Shown here piece after piece: positions 33,321 to 42,874 of a stretch of 64,000 nt of DNA. The notes under the pieces were generated by a model that did not search any database, was not told where the DNA came from, and was given only the letters and a program-made list of their open reading frames with translations. Position 1 is the stretch's first letter; each line of letters opens with the position of its first letter. The translations under genes were made by a program, and so were the position numbers. This stretch comes from CBDFLA01 sp965248915. GTDB taxonomy: Bacteria; Pseudomonadota; Alphaproteobacteria; M2410. The DNA is taken from positions 3,348,001 to 3,412,000 of the forward strand of contig OZ252216.1 in assembly GCA_965248915.1 (NCBI GenBank). The letters are read 5' to 3'.

Positions 33321-35747
33321 ATGACGAAACTACAAACATCTATGGTGATGCTCTCAGTGATCATAGGGGGGGCGATCGGACTGACAAGCATTGCTCAGGC
33401 ACAGATCGAGGAAATTACGATTACGGCCACCAAACGGGAGGCGTCGTTGCAGGATGTTCCGATCGCGGTCACAGCAGTGTCCGGAGAGGAACTCAATCTT
33501 GCCAATATCAGCGATATCAACGATCTTCAGATCACGGCGCCAAGCTTGTATATCAGCACAACGAACACGCCTTCGGTTAGTACGACGATCCGTATTCGCG
33601 GCGTCGGGACGACTGGCAACAATGTTGGGCTTGAAGGAGCTGTCGGGGTCTTCCTTGATGGCGTTTACAGAAGCCGCGCCGGTATTGCACTTGGCGATCT
33701 CATTGACATTGAGCGGATCGAGATCCTACGTGGACCCCAAGGTACTCTGTTTGGGAAAAACACGTCTGCGGGCGCAATTTCGGTCGTCACCAAAGCACCT
33801 TCCAATGAGTATGAGGGCTATGGCGAAGTGATGGTGGGCAATCATGATGCTCTCAAGATAAAGGGCATGATGAACTTGCCGCTAATAGACGACAAATTAG
33901 CATTGCGTTTCTCCGGCGCGACGAGTGAGCGTGATGGTTTTCTTGAGGATGTCGTGAATGGCCGCACTTACAACGACCGCGATCGCCGGACATTCAAAGG
34001 GCAATTGTTGTGGACGCTGAACGATGACATCAATATCAGGGTCATCGCCGATTATGCGGAAGCCGATGAACATTGCTGTCAAACGGTCAGGGTTTTCAAT
34101 GGGCCGACGGCGCCTGCAGTGAGTGCTTTTGCACTTGGCAGCGGCAACGCTTTCTTCTCCCCACCAAATCCAGGGGCCTTCAAAACGTCAATCGATGGAC
34201 CGGTCTTCAACGAATTCCGTGATCGCGGTTTTTCGGTGGAGCTAAATTGGGATATTGGTATTGGCACGTTGACCTCTATCACATCGGACCGGAGTTTCGA
34301 CTCCACTACGAATAACGATGTTGATTTCACTGGGGCGAGAATTCTTAACCAGCTCACAATCTTTAACAACGAACAATTCAGTGAGGAATTGAGAGTTGCC
34401 GGACAAATTGAAGGTGGTGGATTCCTTCAGTCGATTGACTGGCTCATCGGTGGTTACTATTCGGACGAAAAGTTCTTGCGCGACAATAGGCCGACATTTG
34501 GGGCGGATACCGATGGTTATGCGACACTCATATCGGGTGGCTCATTGGCGGGCGTCTATTTGGCTGGAACCGGCACTTCCGGAATCTGGCACCAAGAGGG
34601 CGATTCGAAATCTGTCTTTGGTCACGTGACGTTTACTTTGGACGATCAATGGGCCTTGACTGGTGGCATACGTTGGAACAGTGATGAAAAAGAGGGCGAC
34701 GGAACCCTTAGCGTAACGCACCTTGCGACGGGTCCTGTGCTAGGCGCTCTATTTCCGTTTCTTCCGCCGCAACATGATTATGTGGCCTCGACATCTGAAG
34801 AAGAACTGTCCGGCACGATCAATCTGCAGTACAACTGGAACGACGATATCATGACCTATGTCAGCTATAGCCGCGGATACAAGGCGGGTGGTATCAACTT
34901 GGATCGCAGTGCTGCAGGCTCATTGAACGCAGCAATTCCGGTCATTGCAATTACGTCTGATCCGGCAAACTTGCCATATGTCGCTGGGACTTATGCGACA
35001 ATTCCGTGCGGTGCGAGAGGTGGTGCGTATCTCTTCACCGCAGTCGTCGGAGTAGCCCAAGAGTTTTACGGTTGCTCACCCAAGGATGCGACTTTCTCGC
35101 CTGAGTTTGCCGATAGCTACGAAATTGGCATTCGCTCATCCTGGTTCGACCATCGATTGAACTTCAACGTCACAGCGTTCTACTCGCTGTTCGAAGACTT
35201 CCAACTGAATACCTTCGACGGTCTGGCCTTTAATATTGAGAATGTGTCTGGCGCTTCCACGCGCGGGATCGAGGCGGAGTATGTCTTCAGACCGATTGAG
35301 GGCCTGTCGATTACCGGCGGTGTGAATTGGGTCGAGGCGCGTTACGACGATGATGTCGGTCCTCCTTCGCCGGCAGACCCGCCATTAGGTGGCAAGGTCT
35401 TAACCAACGCACCGCAGTTCACCGGAAGCACAGCGATTACGTATGAACGCGGTCTGGCCAATACTGATCTCATCTGGTACTCGCGCGCTGAGATGTTCAT
35501 GTCCACGGGCCGCGAAACCGGTTCGGACCTCGATCCGGCCAAGCATGTTGGTGGCCGCCAAATCTACAATGGACGTCTTGGCCTGAGAAACGACGATACG
35601 GGTTGGGATCTTTCGGTTTGGTGCCGCAATTGTTTGGATAAGCGGTATACGACCGTCATCTTCGATTCGGTTGCACAATCCGGCAGCTATGACGCCTTCA
35701 TAGGTAACCCGATGGAATGGGGGCTATCCGCCTCAATGCGCTTCTAA
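33321..35747 (+). CDS. TonB-dependent outer-membrane receptor
   Basis: An 808-residue receptor. The ATG at 33321 follows AGGAGGGG and begins a clean signal peptide (MTKLQTSMVMLSVIIGGAIG ... AQA). The TonB box is EEITITATKRE, the plug has IRIRGVGTTG, VGVFLDGVYRSR and RIEILRGPQGTLFGKNTSAGAISV, and the barrel ends ...EWGLSASMRF. Unusual extra cysteines occur in the barrel (EHCCQTV, PCGARG, WCRNCLDK), perhaps disulfide-linked loops. Operators at 33056-33114 lie upstream, and strong hairpins follow the stop. Probably imports the substrate degraded by the co-regulated 45-50 kb genes. Confidence 0.93.
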   Translation: MTKLQTSMVMLSVIIGGAIGLTSIAQAQIEEITITATKREASLQDVPIAVTAVSGEELNLANISDINDLQITAPSLYISTTNTPSVSTTIRIRGVGTTGNNVGLEGAVGVFLDGVYRSRAGIALGDLIDIERIEILRGPQGTLFGKNTSAGAISVVTKAPSNEYEGYGEVMVGNHDALKIKGMMNLPLIDDKLALRFSGATSERDGFLEDVVNGRTYNDRDRRTFKGQLLWTLNDDINIRVIADYAEADEHCCQTVRVFNGPTAPAVSAFALGSGNAFFSPPNPGAFKTSIDGPVFNEFRDRGFSVELNWDIGIGTLTSITSDRSFDSTTNNDVDFTGARILNQLTIFNNEQFSEELRVAGQIEGGGFLQSIDWLIGGYYSDEKFLRDNRPTFGADTDGYATLISGGSLAGVYLAGTGTSGIWHQEGDSKSVFGHVTFTLDDQWALTGGIRWNSDEKEGDGTLSVTHLATGPVLGALFPFLPPQHDYVASTSEEELSGTINLQYNWNDDIMTYVSYSRGYKAGGINLDRSAAGSLNAAIPVIAITSDPANLPYVAGTYATIPCGARGGAYLFTAVVGVAQEFYGCSPKDATFSPEFADSYEIGIRSSWFDHRLNFNVTAFYSLFEDFQLNTFDGLAFNIENVSGASTRGIEAEYVFRPIEGLSITGGVNWVEARYDDDVGPPSPADPPLGGKVLTNAPQFTGSTAITYERGLANTDLIWYSRAEMFMSTGRETGSDLDPAKHVGGRQIYNGRLGLRNDDTGWDLSVWCRNCLDKRYTTVIFDSVAQSGSYDAFIGNPMEWGLSASMRF

Positions 35748-35760
35748 GGAAAGACAAGGT

Positions 35761-35784
35761 CCGATGGCGGGAAATCGCCATCGG
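35761..35784 (+). terminator. Stem-loop just after the TonB receptor stop
   Basis: A perfect 9-bp stem CCGATGGCG/CGCCATCGG with a 6-nt loop begins 13 bp after the stop codon and is followed by TTATAA, not a full T-run. It may protect the mRNA 3' end or act as a weak terminator ahead of the stronger one at 35863. Confidence 0.6.
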
Positions 35785-35862
35785 TTATAACATTGTCAAT
35801 GACATTCCGGGTTTTGATCGGAGTTTAATCTCTCCAGCTTCAAGTAAAGTCCGGGGAACTGG

Positions 35863-35900
35863 CCCGCTTTGTGATGCAGCACGAAGCGGGTTTTCTCTTT
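35863..35900 (+). terminator. Rho-independent terminator of the TonB receptor gene
   Basis: An 11-bp stem (CCCGCTTTGTG with CACGAAGCGGG, one T-G wobble) with a 6-nt loop is followed by TTTTCTCTTT. It lies 116 bp after the TonB stop and ahead of the convergent acyl-CoA ligase gene. Confidence 0.85.
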
Positions 35901-35980
35901 TACAGGTTGATCTCAATTGTGACCTGCCTTTGGAGAGAGTGCCACGATACCTGTTGCAAGGACCGAACGAATGAAGCTAC

Positions 35981-37603
35981 TCATTGCACTTGCCGTTCGA
36001 CCCCATTCCAAAAAGGTTTCCGCAGCTCGGTCTTCAATACTTTCCCCGAAGGGTTCATAGGCAGAGCATCAATGAAGTCGATGGATTTCGGTGCCTTATA
36101 GGCGGCAATGTGCTCTTTGGTGTAGGCAATCAACTCCTCGGCCGCACAGGTGACCCCAGTTTTGAGCACGACAATCGCTTTGACGGCCTCTCCCCATTTT
36201 TCGTCCGGAACACCAATGACCGCCACATCTGCAACTGCAGGATGACCGTAAATTGCGCTTTCCACTTCGGCCGGATAGACATTCTCTCCACCTGAGACAA
36301 CCATGTCTTTGATGCGGTCGTGGATATAAACGTATCCGTCTTCGTCCATATAACCTGCGTCGCCCGTGTGTACCCATCCATCAACAATGGTCTTTGCTGT
36401 CGCTTCCGGCAATTTCCAATAGCCGATCATATTTGCCGGCGAGCTGATACATATCTCACCGATTTTCCTCGGCGCTAACAATGCGCCAGACTCACTAATA
36501 ATCTGAATCTGGATATTGGGTAATGCCTTACCCGCAGATTTCATGCGCTCATTCCCGTCCGGGTCGTGATCACTTGGCGGAAGATAAGTCGTTTGAGCGG
36601 CTGTCTCAGTCAGGCCGTAGGTTTGAACGAATTCGCATTGAAATGCATCGATGGCCTCTCGCAGAAGATCCAATGGAATTGGCGACGCTCCATACCAGAG
36701 GTATTGCAAGGAGGAAAAATCGGTCGCCATTTCCTGCGATGCCAACAGAACCAGCCGTAGCGCAGAAGGTACGAGAAAGAGTTTTGTCACCTTGCGCGCA
36801 GAAATTGCCTCAATTATCCGCACGGGATCAAATTCAGGTAATATGACAGTTGTGGCGCCCGGCAACAGCCCCATGACACCCCAACGCAGGCCAGCAATGT
36901 GAAAACAGGGCATAACCAGCAAGCTCACATCATTAGCGTCCCATCGATTCCAGTCCATGCCGTCACTATCGTCCAGCGTTGACTCTAACAAAGCACCACA
37001 TGACAGCAGCACGCCTTTGGGATGACCTGTCGTTCCGCTTGTATACATTTGGATCGCAGCGTCTGTAGGTGAGGTTTTCCGATGGGGGTCTTCAACACTT
37101 TGTTTGTCACGCCAGCTAACATATTCTTCCCACTCCGGATGTTCGCCGGATATTGAAACGATTTTCCTAACGTGTACCAACTGATCGGATATGCTCTCAA
37201 TGAGATCAAGAAACCTTTCGCCGACAAAAAGTATGTGGGCCTCAGCATCGTTGAGAATATAGACGATTTCTGGCCCCGCCAGACGCCAATTTATCGGGCA
37301 AATGACGGTATTGGCTTTGGCACACCCAAACAACAATTCGAAGAACATTTCGCTGTTGAGATCCAACCAAGCGACGTTTCCTTGCAGCTCGATTCCTTCT
37401 GCTTTCAGGCCGTTGGCGACCTGGGAAGCGAATTGATCCAGTTGGGCAAAACTCGTTCGGCAGCCCTCATAGAACAGTGCAGTATCTGTAGGCGAATTCA
37501 CTGCATGGAACCGCGTGATATCAGCAAGAACGCTCAAGTCTTCATAGCAAGTTGCTTCAGCCGGAGACGTATTGGGAAAAGATGGCATAACACTATTATC
37601 CAC
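35981..37603 (-). CDS. AMP-forming acyl-CoA ligase
   Basis: A 540-residue ANL-superfamily ligase. P-loop IQMYTSGTTGHPKGVLLS lies near residue 195, followed by QTYGLTETAAQT, GWVHTGDAGYMDEDGYVYIHDR and the catalytic lysine motif LPMNPSGKVLKTELRK at the C-terminus. It activates a carboxylic acid to an acyl-CoA. Starts with GTG 37603 or ATG 37588; neither has a strong ribosome site. It converges on the TonB receptor and is divergent from the alcohol dehydrogenase at 37951. It differs from the ligase at 21.5 kb and is not its recent duplicate by eye. Confidence 0.92.
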   Translation of the reverse strand: MDNSVMPSFPNTSPAEATCYEDLSVLADITRFHAVNSPTDTALFYEGCRTSFAQLDQFASQVANGLKAEGIELQGNVAWLDLNSEMFFELLFGCAKANTVICPINWRLAGPEIVYILNDAEAHILFVGERFLDLIESISDQLVHVRKIVSISGEHPEWEEYVSWRDKQSVEDPHRKTSPTDAAIQMYTSGTTGHPKGVLLSCGALLESTLDDSDGMDWNRWDANDVSLLVMPCFHIAGLRWGVMGLLPGATTVILPEFDPVRIIEAISARKVTKLFLVPSALRLVLLASQEMATDFSSLQYLWYGASPIPLDLLREAIDAFQCEFVQTYGLTETAAQTTYLPPSDHDPDGNERMKSAGKALPNIQIQIISESGALLAPRKIGEICISSPANMIGYWKLPEATAKTIVDGWVHTGDAGYMDEDGYVYIHDRIKDMVVSGGENVYPAEVESAIYGHPAVADVAVIGVPDEKWGEAVKAIVVLKTGVTCAAEELIAYTKEHIAAYKAPKSIDFIDALPMNPSGKVLKTELRKPFWNGVERQVQ

Positions 37604-37950
37604 TGTGAGATGTTACTTTCCAAGAGGCCGCTGGGCGGATCTCTTCAGCCTGTCCGTCACCAAATAATTCGGAGCAATCGGTGAGTCATGCATATGAAAG
37701 ATCTGACTTGTCCGGTCGGGAAATTTTAGCGACTTTCATGCGATGTTGCAATCACCTATGACTACCAGATCCACCACACTGTGTCGGTCGAACTGATTGT
37801 TTCGATCCGATTATTGGCGACAACCCAAAAATCTTTCATCGTCGTAAGCGTGATGCTTGAAGGTTGGAAAGTTCGCCTCTAGAATTGTAATCCAATAGTT
37901 CACGGTAGTTGTGCAAAGCGACTATCTGATTTCTAAAGGAGTAGATTCTT
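37604..37950. promoter_or_regulatory. Divergent intergenic region, ligase and alcohol dehydrogenase
   Basis: About 350 bp with no gene. It must contain promoters for both directions. AAAGGAG at 37936-37942 is the ribosome-binding site of the dehydrogenase. I see no copy of the TTATCATWATGATAA palindrome here, so this pair may be outside that regulon. Confidence 0.4.
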
Positions 37951-39036
37951 ATGAGAGCGGCGGTATTTCGCGAAGTCGGAAAACCTATGGAAATCGAAGA
38001 TGTTCTCATCTCAAAACCGCGACCGCGAGAGGTTCTAATAAGGACAGCGGCAGCAGGCGTTTGCCATTCCGATTTGAATTTCTTTGATGGGACATATCCA
38101 TACCCTTTACCAAGCATCTTGGGTCATGAATCCGCAGGCGTCGTTGAACAAGTCGGTTCCGATGTTACATATGTCAAACCGGGCGATCATGTTGTCACCT
38201 GTTTTTCAGCCTTTTGCGGCCATTGTGAATTTTGTCTGACAGGACACATGTCTCTGTGTCAGAGTTCAGAAACGCAGCGCGGAAATGATGATAAACAGCG
38301 GTTGGAAACGGCAACATCCCCAATCACCCAGTTTTTCAATCTGTCTTCTTTTTCGGAGCAAATGCTTGTACACGAACATGCAATTGCAAGAATCCGTAAG
38401 GACATGCCGCTTGATCTTGCGGCTCTGATTGGCTGTTCCGTCACCACCGGTGTAGGGTCGGTTTTTCATACTGCGAAGGTCGAACCAGGAACGTCAATTG
38501 CCGTCATCGGTTGCGGAGGTGTTGGCCTCAACTGCATCAATGGTGCGGCAATTGCTGGCGCCGGTCGAATAATCGCGGTTGATACGCTCGATTCGAAACT
38601 CAATCTTGCTAAGGAATTTGGGGCGACGGACGTGATCAATGCTTCGGGTGGTAATGTCGTCGAACAAGTCAAGGAGTTGACGAGTGGAGGTGTCCACTAT
38701 TCATTTGAAGCGATTGGCTTAAAGAATACAACGGAACAGGCATTTCAAATGCTTGCCCGCCGCGGCACCGCAACAGTCATCGGTGCGATCCCGCCTGGTC
38801 AAATGATTGAGGTACATGGCATGGATTTTCTTGCGGAGAAGAAGATCCAAGGCTCTTACATGGGGTCCAGCCAGTTCCGTGTTGATGTGCCGCGCTTGGT
38901 CGACTTCTACATGGACGGTCGTCTCAAATTAGACCAGATGGTCTCGGAACGCATTGGTCTCGAAGCCGTGAACACTGCCCTTGAAGCGCTGAAGACCGGC
39001 GAATTGACGCGTCAAGTTATCATCTTCGATGATTAG
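37951..39036 (+). CDS. Zinc-dependent alcohol dehydrogenase (class III-like MDR)
   Basis: A 361-residue medium-chain dehydrogenase. Catalytic zinc ligands are the Cys of GVCHSDLNFF (near residue 37) and the His-Glu of LGHESAGVVEQVG. The structural zinc site is the four-cysteine lobe FCGHCEFCLTGHMSLC. The NAD-binding motif is VIGCGGVGLNCINGA, followed by Asp in IIAVDTLDSKL, which favours NAD(H) over NADP(H). It oxidises an alcohol to an aldehyde or ketone, or the reverse. The upstream AAAGGAG supports the ATG at 37951. It lies alone, divergent from the acyl-CoA ligase. Confidence 0.92.
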   Translation: MRAAVFREVGKPMEIEDVLISKPRPREVLIRTAAAGVCHSDLNFFDGTYPYPLPSILGHESAGVVEQVGSDVTYVKPGDHVVTCFSAFCGHCEFCLTGHMSLCQSSETQRGNDDKQRLETATSPITQFFNLSSFSEQMLVHEHAIARIRKDMPLDLAALIGCSVTTGVGSVFHTAKVEPGTSIAVIGCGGVGLNCINGAAIAGAGRIIAVDTLDSKLNLAKEFGATDVINASGGNVVEQVKELTSGGVHYSFEAIGLKNTTEQAFQMLARRGTATVIGAIPPGQMIEVHGMDFLAEKKIQGSYMGSSQFRVDVPRLVDFYMDGRLKLDQMVSERIGLEAVNTALEALKTGELTRQVIIFDD

Positions 39037-39187
39037 GATGGCGGCGCCCTCGAGAACAGGGTCGTTCTGATCCCCTTCCTTTCTGGTAGCTCTATTGGCG
39101 TGTTCCCGAGGCTGCTATCACTTTCGGGGACATCGTTAGATTGATCTCTACGTTTCTCTGGAAGCGCTCATGGGGAACATGTTGTGA

Positions 39188-39589
39188 TCATTGCATCAAT
39201 CTGAAAACCGGCACTTGAAAGTCGTCAGAGATTTTCATGAATTCGACGCGAACCGAAGCACCCAATCTCAATTCCATGCCGTAACCGTCAAGTAGGTTGC
39301 TGACCATTCGCACTTTCTCGGGAAATTCAACAACGGCGGCTACAAAGGGAGCCTCAAAGCTGGGATGAAAAACCTGGTGCGTAATTGTCCAGGAGTATAG
39401 TGAACCGATTTCACTAACGGGGGCCCATTCGTAGTCCCTGGAGCCACAATACGCGCACATGTATCTTGGAAGGTGTCGGAATTTGCCACATGCGGAGCAA
39501 CACTGAATACGCAAGGTGCCATCTTGACAACCTTGCCAGAACTCATCATTCATCGGATCAATCGGCTTCGGTATTGGTCTGTCAGACAC
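39188..39589 (-). CDS. DUF35 zinc-ribbon/OB-fold protein (partner of thiolase-like protein)
   Basis: A 133-residue DUF35 protein. The N-terminal rubredoxin-like zinc ribbon has four cysteines (CSACGKFRHLPRYMCAYCGS, about residues 31-51), and the rest forms an OB fold (GSLYSWTITHQVFHPSF, APFVAAVVEF). It lies 3 bp after the thiolase-like gene, the last gene of a seven-gene operon beginning at 45.3 kb. In ChsH2-Ltp2 systems of steroid side-chain breakdown such proteins are required partners of retro-aldolases. That role is inferred here from pairing and order. Confidence 0.85.
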   Translation of the reverse strand: MSDRPIPKPIDPMNDEFWQGCQDGTLRIQCCSACGKFRHLPRYMCAYCGSRDYEWAPVSEIGSLYSWTITHQVFHPSFEAPFVAAVVEFPEKVRMVSNLLDGYGMELRLGASVRVEFMKISDDFQVPVFRLMQ

Positions 39590-39592
39590 ACA

Positions 39593-40777
39593 CTATCTCC
39601 TCAGTATTGCGATGCTGCCATCACCAAGGTCACCCCAACCGGTAACTAATCCAATTTCCGCATCGGCAATTTGACGCTTACCCGCAGTTCCACGCAATTG
39701 CCTCGTTGCTTCAAGGGCATGGTTGAAACCCCAAATATGTGCTTCGCTCAGAAGCCCACCGTTTGTATTTATCGGATAGCGCCCACCCAGTTGGATCTGG
39801 CCGTCCTTAACAAAATCGTAGACTTCACCTCGCGCCGCGAACCCCATCGCCTCAAGCTGAAGCAGCACGACATATGTGAAACAGTCATACACCTGAAGAA
39901 AATCAACGTCGGTGGGCTTAATTCCTGCCATTTCGAAGGCCCTGGGAGCCGCAAAGCTCAGGCCTATTCGGAACGGATCTTCTCGTGAGGCTATGTCATC
40001 TGCAGGGAAGGGATGCCCTTCGGCAGCACCCATGACGTAAACGGGATCATGCGCTAAGTCCTTCGCCTGATCTGCTCCTGTCAACACAATAGCGCAAGCA
40101 CCATCGGTCTCAAGACAACAGTCATACAATCTAAAGGGTTCTGAAATGAAGCGACTGTCGAGGTATTGCTCCATCGACAATGGCTTGTTGTACATTATCG
40201 CTCGTTCGTTCAACTGAGCATGTGCCCTGCAAGCGACGGCAATCTCTCCAGTTGCCTCATCAGGCACTCCGTAGAGTCGTTTGTGCCGGGTTGCCATCCA
40301 AGCATACATCTGCACGGGTAAGGCTACGCCGAACGGAACATAGAAATCGCGCATGGTATTGGCAATTGCCGTGATTCCCATGGATTGATTGCGCGGTCGA
40401 CTGGGTTTGGGCCGCAGTGCAGAATAACCATTCCAGCCAACCACAATGAGTACAGCCTTGGCGACGCCACTGGAAATGGCTATTGCGGCGTGTTGTATAG
40501 CAGTTGTGGGACTGGCTCCGCCCATGTGAACTGTAGACACATAGTTAAGAATAGGGATGCCCAGATTCGCCGCTATTTGCTCGGATGTTGTATAGGCCGG
40601 TGGAGGCACCATGCCATCAATATCACATGGTTTCAGGCCAGCATCTTGGATTGCCTTGCTTGCAGCCTCAAGAATCATATCAACATTCGTTCGGTCGGTG
40701 CCGCGATAAAATTGTGTCTCTCCTATACCGACAATAGCCGCCTTATCTTTCCACTTGAGACTGTCGCTACTATACAT
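39593..40777 (-). CDS. Thiolase-fold protein, Ltp2/SCP-x-like, lacking the nucleophilic Cys
   Basis: A thiolase-superfamily protein of about 394 residues. The segment corresponding to the CASG active-site motif reads GASP (Gly87 in place of Cys), and the C-terminal motif is NTNGGLLSEAH with no second catalytic Cys. That pattern, together with the adjacent DUF35 gene, fits Ltp2-type retro-aldolases that split beta-hydroxyacyl-CoA side chains and do not perform thiolysis. The ATG at 40775-40777 is chosen, overlapping the CaiB stop by 8 bp; the frame begins at 40792. The DCFTYVVLLQLEAMGF tyrosine region may carry the aldolase chemistry. Confidence 0.85.
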   Translation of the reverse strand: MYSSDSLKWKDKAAIVGIGETQFYRGTDRTNVDMILEAASKAIQDAGLKPCDIDGMVPPPAYTTSEQIAANLGIPILNYVSTVHMGGASPTTAIQHAAIAISSGVAKAVLIVVGWNGYSALRPKPSRPRNQSMGITAIANTMRDFYVPFGVALPVQMYAWMATRHKRLYGVPDEATGEIAVACRAHAQLNERAIMYNKPLSMEQYLDSRFISEPFRLYDCCLETDGACAIVLTGADQAKDLAHDPVYVMGAAEGHPFPADDIASREDPFRIGLSFAAPRAFEMAGIKPTDVDFLQVYDCFTYVVLLQLEAMGFAARGEVYDFVKDGQIQLGGRYPINTNGGLLSEAHIWGFNHALEATRQLRGTAGKRQIADAEIGLVTGWGDLGDGSIAILRR

Positions 40778-42023
40778 ACAAGACCGAATCATCTTTACTT
40801 GTTTGACGTCCTTTCAAGTTTTCTTCGTCACTAGATGGATCTTTTCCTATTAGAACTCCTTGCGTTTCCAACAGATCAAGGTATTCGTCATCCATATTGA
40901 GTTTCGCTTTCAACAGCATACGATTGTGCTCGCCTTGCGGATATGTTCCCGATGTTGGTCCAACTTGACTGTCGGAAAATCGAAACGGCGAGCGGGGTAT
41001 TTTGACCTTCTTACCATTGACATCAACCTCGACAAATGCGCCTCGCGCCACAGCCCAATCCAGTTCAGAAGTTTCTGCCAGCGTCTGAATTTTCCCCAAA
41101 GGCAACCGGGCTGAATCGAGCGCCTGTTCAAACGCCTGAACAGATTCGTAAGTGCCCGCCCAACACTGAACGATTTTTTTGATCTCTTTCACGCAACCTT
41201 GCGTGTCTTTGGTAGTGTACCAACCCTGCTCATGCAGTTCGTGAGTTTTTCCCAATGCCTTAGCAACCGGAAAAATCCAAGTCTCCGGATTGCCGGGTAC
41301 GTGGACCCAAGTTTTGTCTTGAAGTTGCAACATAGCCGCCTCCCCCGGGCGGAAAGGGCTGATCAAGCCCTCTGAGCCACCGTTGACTTCTGCTGCTGTC
41401 CACTCATTCATGGCAAGCATAGACTCTGCCATGGAAACATCGATGCTCTGACCTTTGCCCGTGCGTAGTTTATGAATCAGTGCAGCGAGAATGGCTGTTG
41501 TAGCTTGGGCGCCTGCAGCAAAGTCAGCGTGCGCGACAGCTTCTGGCAAAGGGTCCATTCCACGCTCACGAGAATTTATTGCCAAAAGGCCTGTCTCCGC
41601 ATGAATGACCGGAGCGTATGCGCGGCGGTTGGCAGCAGGACCATCCTGCCCGTAACCGGTAATCGAACAGTAGATAACATCAGGATTGACTGTCAGCACA
41701 TCTTGGTAACTGATCCCCAATCGCGCTGTTACACCTGGACGAAAGTTCTCGACAACAATATCTGCCTTTTTCGCCAACTGCAAAATGACCTCTGTCCCAG
41801 TCTTTTTGGAAAGATCGATACTCAGTAGTTTCTTCCCGGCATTGAGTTGGGCAAACCCCACTCCAACACCGTTGACCTTCGGCTCACCTCGACGAAGTAA
41901 GTCTCCGACGGGGGGTTCAACTTTGATAACCTCAGCGCCGAGATCTACCAACGTTCTTGTACAAGAGGGCCCCGCGATAACTCGCGTGAGATCCAGTACC
42001 ATCATGCCTTCGAGTAGTATCAT
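40770..42023 (-). CDS. CaiB/BaiF-family (class III) CoA-transferase
   Basis: A family III CoA-transferase of about 417 residues, moving CoA from one acid to another through mixed anhydrides. The catalytic Asp is expected in EAVAHADFAAGAQATTAILAAL, near residue 168, and the CoA-binding part has GAEVIKVEPPVGDLLRRG and LSIDLSKKTG. The start is placed at the ATG at 42021-42023 with GGAG about 9 bp upstream; open frame continues to 42095 into the previous gene. In this operon it could activate the carboxylic acid entering the pathway, removing the need for ATP. Confidence 0.92.
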   Translation of the reverse strand: MILLEGMMVLDLTRVIAGPSCTRTLVDLGAEVIKVEPPVGDLLRRGEPKVNGVGVGFAQLNAGKKLLSIDLSKKTGTEVILQLAKKADIVVENFRPGVTARLGISYQDVLTVNPDVIYCSITGYGQDGPAANRRAYAPVIHAETGLLAINSRERGMDPLPEAVAHADFAAGAQATTAILAALIHKLRTGKGQSIDVSMAESMLAMNEWTAAEVNGGSEGLISPFRPGEAAMLQLQDKTWVHVPGNPETWIFPVAKALGKTHELHEQGWYTTKDTQGCVKEIKKIVQCWAGTYESVQAFEQALDSARLPLGKIQTLAETSELDWAVARGAFVEVDVNGKKVKIPRSPFRFSDSQVGPTSGTYPQGEHNRMLLKAKLNMDDEYLDLLETQGVLIGKDPSSDEENLKGRQTSKDDSVLYV

Positions 42024-42057
42024 CAAATTTCTCCAACCGCATGGTACGGTTTCCTGA

Positions 42058-42834
42058 TTATGATTCCTGAAATTTCGGATCCCTGCGTTCAACAAATGCC
42101 TTCATCCCCTCACGGGCATCATCGGTTTCTCCGACTATTCTTCTGAGCAGCCCTTCGACGCGCAATCCTTGTCGCAGCGGCATTTCATAACTACTCAACA
42201 GTGATTCCTTGATGGAGCGTAATGATTGAAGAGACATGTCGGCGAGAACATTGGCGAGTTCGTGAGCGCAGGTTATCAATTCGTCCTGTGGCACTACTCT
42301 ATTCACGAAGCCGATTCGATAAGCTTCCTGAGCATCGAAAGTCTTGCCCGTGAAGAGTATTTCGGCCGCTAGATTGTATGGCATTAGGCGAGGTAAGCGT
42401 TGAGTGGCGCCCATTCCGGGGAAAATGCCACGTTTGATTTCGGGTTGACCAAACACCGCTGTATCTGAGGCCAGCCTGATATCGCACACCATCGCAAGCT
42501 CCATACCTCCACCGAGGCAGTAGCCATTTATCGCACCGATAACAGGCTTGAAAAGATCAATTCCCTTCATGGGTGTTAGGAAGTCAGTGCGCCCAAATTG
42601 CGTGACGTGGGGATCGCTATCTTTTGAATTTCTCTCTTTAATATCGGCTCCGACGCAAAAAGCTCTGTCGCCGGATCCTTTGACAATCAATACGGCGCGA
42701 TCAGCGTCTTTCGAGAAGTCGATCCATGCGTCCCGAAGTTTTACGCCAAGATCTGCATTCATTGCATTGAGAGCTTGCGGTCGATCAAGCGTAATCGTAG
42801 CGATCTTGCCTTCTTTTTCGTAGATTAAGCTCAT
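42058..42834 (-). CDS. Enoyl-CoA hydratase/isomerase (crotonase fold)
   Basis: A 258-residue crotonase with both standard catalytic acids: Glu in CLGGGMELAMVCDIRLAS and Glu in FGQPEIKRGIFPGMGATQRLPRL. The oxyanion-hole motif RAFCVGADIKE is present. It should hydrate a trans-2-enoyl-CoA. The start is the ATG at 42832-42834; the longer frame up to 42930 overlaps the end of the TetR gene. It lies 34 bp ahead of the CoA-transferase in the same operon. Confidence 0.93.
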   Translation of the reverse strand: MSLIYEKEGKIATITLDRPQALNAMNADLGVKLRDAWIDFSKDADRAVLIVKGSGDRAFCVGADIKERNSKDSDPHVTQFGRTDFLTPMKGIDLFKPVIGAINGYCLGGGMELAMVCDIRLASDTAVFGQPEIKRGIFPGMGATQRLPRLMPYNLAAEILFTGKTFDAQEAYRIGFVNRVVPQDELITCAHELANVLADMSLQSLRSIKESLLSSYEMPLRQGLRVEGLLRRIVGETDDAREGMKAFVERRDPKFQES

Positions 42835-42874
42835 GTCAGGTCCGTTTCGGAATTGTTGGCTGGTTGGAGTGTTC

